Shown here: piece after piece, positions 58,967 through 64,000 of the stretch | How the letters are laid out: each line of letters starts with the position of its first letter | How positions within the stretch are numbered: the first letter of the stretch is position 1 | Source of the DNA: Arthrobacter sp. EpRS71 | GTDB lineage: Bacteria > Actinomycetota > Actinomycetes > Actinomycetales > Micrococcaceae | Length of the DNA: 64,000 nt | Assembly (NCBI RefSeq): GCF_001512285.1 | Contig: NZ_LNUV01000006.1 | Span: 971,173 to 1,035,172, forward strand | Reading direction: 5' to 3' | Position numbers and translations under genes: made by a program | Notes under the pieces: model-generated | Seen by the model: the letters and a program-made list of their open reading frames with translations, nothing else | The model's database searches: none | Told to the model about the DNA's origin: nothing

Positions 58967-59674
58967 TTACAGAGCCAACGAATCAACCTCGACGGCGGTC
59001 AGTCCCGCCTCACGCAGGAAGCGCCGCGCGTCGCCGAACTCCTGCGTAAAGCCGGCCAGGAAGTGCTGCATGGCAGCTTCCGGGCTCTGCAGGATCATCA
59101 GCTCGGGGCTAAAGTACTCTGCCGGTGTTGCGGGGACGCTGAGCCGCCACGTTTCTGCCATGACTTCCAGGACGTCCGGCAAGTTGGCTGTGGTGGCCGC
59201 ATAATCCGCCACCACCTGGTCCTCGGTTCCGCCTGATGCCAGAAGAGCTATCGCTGACACCACACCGGTCCTGTCCTTTCCCAACGAACAGTGAACCAGC
59301 GTGCGTTTGCCACGCGCGACGGGTCGCAGTGCATCGCCCACCCAGTCGGGCCTCAGCCGGACCCAGCCCAGATACAAGTCGCCGAGGTCCTCCGCTGTTT
59401 CCACGGACTGGAGCGACCCCGCGATGGCGTTCGGGTCCAGCGGGTTATGGATGAGTTCGACGGCGGGCCGGGCCACGGCGGCAGGCGCGCCTCCGCCGTC
59501 GTCCTGAACAAGCCAGGGAACCAGCGATCGCTCAAGCTCACTCCGCAAATCCACGATTGCCTGGATGCCGTGCTCCGCCAGGAAACCTGACGTTGCAGCG
59601 GCATCCAAGCCAAACGGCTGGCTACCCCTGAGTATCCGGCCACCGGCCAAGGGACGCAGATTGAGCACAGCCAT
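58967..59674 (-). CDS. Protein tyrosine/serine phosphatase (Tyr_phosphatase3-like)
   Basis: A 235-residue protein. The N-terminal NLRPLAGGRILRGSQPFGLDAAATSGFLAEHGIQAIVDLRSELER is the R-S/G-x-x-L/P opening of bacterial PTP3 enzymes. The cysteine phosphatase loop is VHCSLGKDRTG (His128, Cys129, Arg135), the HCxxGKDRTG type that also accepts phosphoinositides. C-terminal helices follow. It is encoded 13 bp after a HAD phosphatase gene and 11 bp before the histidine kinase gene. The substrate is unknown; a link to the two-component system is possible from spacing alone. Confidence 0.9.
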   Translation of the reverse strand: MAVLNLRPLAGGRILRGSQPFGLDAAATSGFLAEHGIQAIVDLRSELERSLVPWLVQDDGGGAPAAVARPAVELIHNPLDPNAIAGSLQSVETAEDLGDLYLGWVRLRPDWVGDALRPVARGKRTLVHCSLGKDRTGVVSAIALLASGGTEDQVVADYAATTANLPDVLEVMAETWRLSVPATPAEYFSPELMILQSPEAAMQHFLAGFTQEFGDARRFLREAGLTAVEVDSLAL

Positions 59675-59687
59675 GGGTTTTGTCCTC

Positions 59688-60509
59688 TTAGATTTGGCTC
59701 TTCAGGTCGGCCACAGAGTTCAGGATCTGGTTGGGCCGGAACGGGAAGGAGACGATTTCTTCGCGCTGCGTGATGCCGCTGAGCACCAAAACCGTGTGCA
59801 AGCCCGCTTCCATACCTGCCACGATGTCCGTGTCCATGCGGTCCCCGATCATGGCCGTGGTTTCGGAATGGGCGTCGATCTGGTTCATGGCGGAGCGGAA
59901 CATCATGGGGTTCGGCTTACCCACAATGTAGGGCTCGCGGCCCGTGGCCTTGGTGATCATGGCCGCAATGGCACCGGTGGCCGGCATGGGGCCATCCTTG
60001 GAAGGACCGGTGGCGTCCGGATTGGTGGCGATGAAGCGGGCGCCCGCCAGGATGTGGCGGACGGCCATGGTGATCGCTTCGAAGGAGTAGGTGCGGGTCT
60101 CGCCGAGCACCACGAAATCGGGATCGGTGTCAGTGAGGATGAATCCGGCCTCATGCAGGGCAGTTGTCAGGCCGGCTTCGCCGATGGTGTAGGCGCGGTT
60201 GCCCGAATCCGAGGACTGGACCTGGTCCTTCAAGAACTGTGCGGTGGCCAGCGCGGAGGTCCAGATGTTCTCCTCAGGGACTTCCAGGCCGGACGCGCGA
60301 AGGCGGGCCGCGAGGTCGCGGGGCGTGAAGATGGAGTTGTTGGTCAGAACCAGGAAGCGCTTGGACGTGTCCACCCAGCGCTGGATGAGCTCAGCGGCAC
60401 CGGGGATCGCCTGGTTTTCATGAACCAGGACGCCGTCCATGTCCGTGAGCCAGCATTCGATTTCGTGGCCATTCCGGTACACCGACGTGGACGTGGTTTC
60501 TTCTGCCAT
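59688..60509 (-). CDS. HAD family phosphatase, NagD-like
   Basis: A 273-residue HAD hydrolase of subfamily IIA. The ATG at 60509 follows GGAGG; an in-frame ATG at 60623 lies in non-coding sequence. Motif I is WLTDMDGVLVHE (nucleophile and acid Asp), motif II LVLTNNS, motif III Lys in GKPNPMMF and motif IV MIGDRMDTDIVAG. The cap domain is C2 type, as in NagD and p-nitrophenyl phosphatases. It removes phosphate from small sugars or nucleotides. It is the first gene of a possible minus-strand operon continuing into the tyrosine phosphatase and two-component system. Confidence 0.92.
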   Translation of the reverse strand: MAEETTSTSVYRNGHEIECWLTDMDGVLVHENQAIPGAAELIQRWVDTSKRFLVLTNNSIFTPRDLAARLRASGLEVPEENIWTSALATAQFLKDQVQSSDSGNRAYTIGEAGLTTALHEAGFILTDTDPDFVVLGETRTYSFEAITMAVRHILAGARFIATNPDATGPSKDGPMPATGAIAAMITKATGREPYIVGKPNPMMFRSAMNQIDAHSETTAMIGDRMDTDIVAGMEAGLHTVLVLSGITQREEIVSFPFRPNQILNSVADLKSQI

Positions 60510-60769
60510 ATTTGCCTCCGGCTGGGATTGTTCGTGCACTGCCACCAGTCTTCCATCAATCTGCCGTCTCAACAGCGTGGGAACCCGCTTATGTGGGAAG
60601 TTCTGCCCATGTGGATAACTCATATGACTTGCGTCGTGTGCGTTGAGCTGGACTACGCTGGTTGCGGCGCTGGCGTGCCACCACCGTGGGTCGGGGGATC
60701 GACGCGGTGGATTCTTGACGCCGCCGCGCTCCAGCAGGTCCCCACTTACCGCATGTGAAAGGGCCTGTC

Positions 60770-61837
60770 ATGAGCAACAACAACGGAGCGCCGCAGCCTC
60801 CCTATGACCCGAACGGCGTGCCGCAGCCCCGCTACGAGACCGGCAAGGATCAGTACAGCCAGTACCAGCCGCAGCAACACCCCGACGGCGAATACGCCGA
60901 AACCGTGCACCGCTACCCTCAGGCGCAGGCCGACCAGCCAGGCTTTCCGCCCCCAGGCGGCGGATACCCAAGCCAACCCGGCCAGAACCCGGGCGGCCAC
61001 AACAAGAAGTCCCTGTTCCTCATCCTCGGTGGCGTCGCCGTCGTCGTGATCATTGCGCTGGTGGTGACGTTCACCTGGCTGATTCCGTCCATGGCCAAGC
61101 CGGTGGCCGTCGAATCGCCGTCCGTGACGTCCTCGCAAGAGGCGTCCGAGGCAGCCGCGGAACCGTCGGCTGAACCCTCCGGCGAGGCCTCGGCGTCCTC
61201 CGAAACACCCGCTGACGCCATCCCCCTGCCGGCAGTTTGGAACGACCTGGCTGGACCCAGCAACGTTCCGGCGGACGGAGACCCACTGTTCAGCAAGTGG
61301 GTCACGGGCGAATCGTCCTTCCAGTACCTGGCAGAGTGGACGCACGACGAGTCCTTCGGCATCACCAAAGACCCCAGCACCGGTGAAGAGATCCAAAAGA
61401 AGGCCCAAGGCACTGTGGAGACGGACGGCGACGGGATCGCGCTCGCCTATGCCTTCTTCGCCGAGTCTGAGGAAGGTAAGTTCGGCAAGGATCCTGCGGA
61501 GGTCAAGAAAGCCATCCAGGACATCGAAGCCCGTTTCAAGGGGATGACCGCCAGCGAACTTCCCCAGAACCTGGTGGGCCACAAGTGCACGGCCGACTTC
61601 AAGACCAGCATGCCGGAAATCAGGGAGTTCCGCCGCGGCGCGGCTGTGGTCATCAGCTTTACCTGCACCAACGCCCGCGGCGAAGAGATCCAGGCCGTGA
61701 ACCTGTTCTCGGTAACTCCGTGGGGAACTCCGCAGATGCTCGGCGTCAGCGGACACAAGACGTACTGGGACGCGCACCCCGGACTCTTTGAACAACTCGG
61801 CAACTCGTACCGCATCAATAAGTGGAAAATGGTCTAA
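60770..61837 (+). CDS. Membrane-anchored protein with proline/glutamine-rich cytoplasmic tail
   Basis: A 355-residue protein. The ATG at 60770 is preferred (AAAGGG upstream) over a GTG at 60755. Residues 1-80 are rich in Pro, Gln, Gly and Tyr; a single membrane helix (KSLFLILGGVAVVVIIALVVTFTWLI) lies at about 80-105. A Ser/Ala/Glu linker (about 110-150) leads to an outside domain of about 200 residues with two Cys (GHKCTADF, SFTCTNAR), probably a disulphide. ARFKGMTASELPQNLVGHKC and YWDAHPGLFEQLGNSYRINKWKMV are its most protein-like parts. The domain family was not recognised. It is divergent from the HAD gene and upstream of an RNA methyltransferase gene. Confidence 0.75.
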   Translation: MSNNNGAPQPPYDPNGVPQPRYETGKDQYSQYQPQQHPDGEYAETVHRYPQAQADQPGFPPPGGGYPSQPGQNPGGHNKKSLFLILGGVAVVVIIALVVTFTWLIPSMAKPVAVESPSVTSSQEASEAAAEPSAEPSGEASASSETPADAIPLPAVWNDLAGPSNVPADGDPLFSKWVTGESSFQYLAEWTHDESFGITKDPSTGEEIQKKAQGTVETDGDGIALAYAFFAESEEGKFGKDPAEVKKAIQDIEARFKGMTASELPQNLVGHKCTADFKTSMPEIREFRRGAAVVISFTCTNARGEEIQAVNLFSVTPWGTPQMLGVSGHKTYWDAHPGLFEQLGNSYRINKWKMV

Positions 61838-61883
61838 ATTTCCGCGGACACAACGGGCGAGCGGGCGGGGCTAAAGTTGAGGG

Positions 61884-62582
61884 GTGACTGACCTTCCCCC
61901 CAATACAGCCCTGCCCACGCCTGCCGAAACCACGGCAGGGACCACCGCGGACGGCGAGTCAGAGGCGAAAGCCGAGGTCGGCGTCGGGCCGTGGGAAGGT
62001 GAGTGGCCGGAAGGCGAGCACTGGGATCCGGACCTGTTGAGGGACGGTGACCGCCGCAACGTGGTGGACCAATACCGGTACTGGAAGCACGAGGCGATTG
62101 TGGCGGACCTTGATTCCAAGCGCCACGACTTTCACATCGCCATTGAGAACTGGCAACACGATCTCAACATCGGCACCGTGGTGCGGACCGCCAACGCTTT
62201 TCTCGCCAAGGAAGTCCACATCATTGGTCGACGGCGGTGGAATCGTCGCGGGGCCATGGTCACCGACCGCTACCAGCACGTCCGCCATCACCCCACTGTT
62301 GAGGAGTTCGTCCAGTGGGCTGAGGGGGAGGGACTGGCGGTGATCGGCATCGACATCTTCCCCGATTCCGTGCCCTTGGAGACCTATGACCTCCCCAAGA
62401 ACTGCGTGTTGGTGTTCGGGCAGGAAGGCCCCGGTTTGACGCCCGAGGTTCACGAAGCCGCCGTCGCCACGCTTTCCATTGAGCAGTTTGGCTCCACGCG
62501 CTCCATGAACGCCGCCTCAGCCGCCGCCATTGCCATGCACGCCTGGGTCCGCCGGCATGTCTTCCAGCAGCCGGTTAGGTAG
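61884..62582 (+). CDS. SpoU/TrmH family RNA 2'-O-methyltransferase
   Basis: A 232-residue protein with GTG start at 61884 after GAGG. An acidic lead of about 45 residues precedes the SPOUT knot domain: motif 1 IENWQHDLNIGTVVRTANAFLAKEVHIIG, with the catalytic Arg after GTVVRTAN, motif 2 NCVLVFGQEGPGLTPEVHEAA and motif 3 LSIEQFGSTRSMNAASAAAIAMHAW. The trefoil-knot SAM site is complete. It methylates a ribose 2'-OH in tRNA or rRNA; the exact site is unknown. DPDLLRDGDRRNVVDQYRYWKHEAI is an N-terminal block typical of actinobacterial members. Confidence 0.92.
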   Translation: MTDLPPNTALPTPAETTAGTTADGESEAKAEVGVGPWEGEWPEGEHWDPDLLRDGDRRNVVDQYRYWKHEAIVADLDSKRHDFHIAIENWQHDLNIGTVVRTANAFLAKEVHIIGRRRWNRRGAMVTDRYQHVRHHPTVEEFVQWAEGEGLAVIGIDIFPDSVPLETYDLPKNCVLVFGQEGPGLTPEVHEAAVATLSIEQFGSTRSMNAASAAAIAMHAWVRRHVFQQPVR

Positions 62583-62617
62583 GCAGGACTTCAGCTAAAG
62601 CCCGTCAGAGGTGCCTT

Positions 62618-63703
62618 CTAGCGCTCTTTCAGCGTGGCTTTCTCGTCCACGATCTGGATATCACCTGAAACCCGGGTTTCTACCTGCTCAACCTTTGGTT
62701 CCCACTTCGGGGCATCGTCACTCCCGCTGTTCACTTCGTAGCTCGCGGAGGCTTTGCCGGACTCCTTGGGCTGGATGATCCAGCTGTCCTCGCTACGAAT
62801 CAGAGTGAAGGTGGGTTCCTTCTCGATAGTCCATTTCATGTTGCGGGTTGGGCGGTATTCGTAGAGCGCGAACCCGGAACAGCCGCGACGCGACGCTTCG
62901 GATGCGGTGGACGGAGGGGTAGCAACACATTCACTTTGTTTGTTTTTCAGGAGTGTCCGGGTCTCGTCCAAGAGGAGCTGGCTGGGTAGTACTTTCAAGC
63001 TTGCGGAAGTCTTCGAAATCGCCCGGTCAATGCTGACCAAGGTCTTGAGTTCTTCTGCAGTTGAGTACTTGTCTCCGGCTAAGCCCAACGTGTACTCGCC
63101 GGGGAAGGCCGGCATCAGCAGTTCCGAATTCCTGGCTCCGGCTCCAGGGTCAGGAGCTGGAATTTCGACGCCGTTCGCGGTGAACGACTTCACGGGACGA
63201 GCTGAACTGACCCTGATCTTCTGGAAGTTCTTGGACCCAACCTTCCAGTCGCCCTCCCGTGACTTGGTCATCCGCAGAATCACTTCCTGCTTGCGGCCGT
63301 TCTGGGTGACTTCGGCAGTGACAAAATCCGACCTCGCCTCAAGGATCCGGTAACCGTCGATTCGCTGTCCTGCGCTTTTGTACACGTTGTTCTGCAGGAG
63401 TGCTTTTTCATTCTCGGGGACGCCGGGGTCGGAGACGCTCAGGGCTTTCTCGCCGTCCCCGTCGATCAAGGCCTGGAAGTATGTTCCAGCTGTGGCGCTC
63501 ATGCCCCGGTCCGGTGAGAACAGCGGTAAAACCAAGAGAACCAAGGCAAGGATTGCCGCGGTGAGGACCACCGCTGCGCCCGCCGCGACGGCAATAATAA
63601 TGTTCCGCTTCCGCCCGGGGTTCCCTTCGGGGAATGAACCGCCCTGCTGCTGCAGGGGTGGCGCCAGACGGGGCTGATTGTTTGCACTCGGCGGGATCTC
63701 CAT
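62618..63703 (-). CDS. Membrane-anchored protein of unknown function
   Basis: A 361-residue protein: cytoplasmic Pro/Gln-rich lead (1-32), one membrane helix (NIIIAVAAGAAVVLTAAILALVLLVLPLF, about 34-62) and a long outside domain. TAGTYFQALIDGDGEKALSV near residue 70 resembles the DUF4878/NTF2-like opening found in lipoproteins and anchored proteins of Actinobacteria. FPGEYTLGLAGDKYST is a later conserved-looking block. Two Cys (SECVAT, RRGCSGF) may form a disulphide. It faces the fba gene divergently. Overall design is like the protein at 60770, but the sequences do not look homologous. Function unknown. Confidence 0.75.
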   Translation of the reverse strand: MEIPPSANNQPRLAPPLQQQGGSFPEGNPGRKRNIIIAVAAGAAVVLTAAILALVLLVLPLFSPDRGMSATAGTYFQALIDGDGEKALSVSDPGVPENEKALLQNNVYKSAGQRIDGYRILEARSDFVTAEVTQNGRKQEVILRMTKSREGDWKVGSKNFQKIRVSSARPVKSFTANGVEIPAPDPGAGARNSELLMPAFPGEYTLGLAGDKYSTAEELKTLVSIDRAISKTSASLKVLPSQLLLDETRTLLKNKQSECVATPPSTASEASRRGCSGFALYEYRPTRNMKWTIEKEPTFTLIRSEDSWIIQPKESGKASASYEVNSGSDDAPKWEPKVEQVETRVSGDIQIVDEKATLKER

Positions 63704-63889
63704 TCCCGCAGTATATCCACCGTTTTGATGAATTGCAGGTAGCCGGTGGGGTGGGAACCGGCGGAAGTGTTAAGGGCCCCAGTGACCGGAAACACGGCGT
63801 CCCGGCGGATATCGCTAGGATGGGTGCTAGCCGTAAGCGGTCTACTCCAGGGTTACCAACCCACAGACGAATTCAGCATAGGAGTCACC

Positions 63890-64000
63890 ATGCCCATTGC
63901 AACCCCAGAGATTTATTCCGAGATGATCGATCGCGCGAAGGCTGGCGGTTTCGCTTTCCCTGCGGTCAACGTGACGTCGTCGCAGACTCTGAACGCTGCG
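63890..64000 (+). CDS. fba: Class II fructose-bisphosphate aldolase, N-terminal part (3' end outside window)
   Basis: The first 37 codons from ATG 63890, preceded by AGGAG. MPIATPEIYSEMIDRAKAGGFAFPAVNVTSSQTLNAA is the N-terminus of class II aldolases: a short helix then the FAFPAVNVTSSQTLNAA strand-helix unit. The enzyme splits fructose-1,6-bisphosphate to dihydroxyacetone phosphate and glyceraldehyde-3-phosphate with zinc. The zinc-binding His residues lie beyond the window. A candidate -10, TAGGAT at 63816-63821, lies in the 186-bp region upstream, but no good -35 was found. Confidence 0.93.
   Translation, partial: MPIATPEIYSEMIDRAKAGGFAFPAVNVTSSQTLNAA

Noticed and set aside
1..64000. CRISPR arrays, rRNA or tRNA genes
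   Set aside because: No regularly spaced repeats, cas-like genes or tRNA-like cloverleaf sequences were noticed when reading both strands of the intergenic stretches; a dedicated scan was not possible.

Overview
This is a chromosomal stretch of a high-GC Gram-positive bacterium of the Arthrobacter/Paenarthrobacter group. The strongest taxonomic pointer is a choline oxidase (10172-11824) whose active-site residues all fall at the published Arthrobacter globiformis positions. Tightly packed operons with ATGA overlaps, many LacI-type sugar regulators and a DUF222/HNH protein fit the same group. The genus is an inference; no 16S rRNA or tRNA gene was seen, and no insertion sequence or CRISPR array.

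Layout. 1-8.4 kb: end of a valine/acyl-CoA catabolic operon, a TenA protein, a universal stress protein, an HNH endonuclease, and a divergent acyl-CoA synthetase-MarR / acyl-CoA dehydrogenase pair. 8.4-13.4 kb: choline to glycine betaine operon (permease, codA, betB) behind a double TTGAAC-type operator. 13.4-15.0 kb: membrane-anchored sulfite-oxidase-like molybdoenzyme. 15.0-22.1 kb: accessory patch of small orphan genes (two immunity-like ORFs, a stand-alone GyrA fragment, a leaderless PadR gene with a fused partner, a VanW protein, two secreted proteins, and TetR, MerR and PadR regulators). 22.2-23.1 kb: nadE.

23.1-41.4 kb: a large sugar-acid/glycoside locus. Two paralogous LacI regulators, two Gfo/Idh/MocA dehydrogenases, two xylose-isomerase-like TIM barrels and a Dpp-type ABC transporter lead into uxaC-uxuB-manD and a gluconokinase-GH3 fusion. 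Three near-identical 18-bp operators tie the transcription units together. The enzymes give the route glucuronate -> fructuronate -> mannonate -> KDG; the dehydrogenase/isomerase pairs suggest oxidative opening of glycosides before that. 41.4-46.7 kb: a ChvE-GguAB-type monosaccharide transporter with its own LacI gene and two inverted operator copies. 46.7-48.4 kb: pyrE and a Tat-type alpha/beta hydrolase.

48.4-57.0 kb is the most interesting part: what looks like a complete class V lanthipeptide (lexapeptide-like) gene cluster. It has an ABC exporter, a 37-residue membrane peptide, an APH-like kinase, a HopA1-like lyase, two 57-residue precursor peptides ending in Cys, an EpiD-type cysteine decarboxylase, a degenerate pseudokinase and an M16 peptidase pair. 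The precursors are too short for ordinary gene calling. A two-component system (57.0-59.0 kb) follows on the other strand.

59-64 kb is ordinary: a tyrosine-type phosphatase, a HAD phosphatase, two membrane-anchored proteins of unknown role, a SpoU-type RNA methyltransferase and the start of a class II fructose-bisphosphate aldolase gene cut by the window end. All assignments come from reading motifs and recalled family features; no database search was run.
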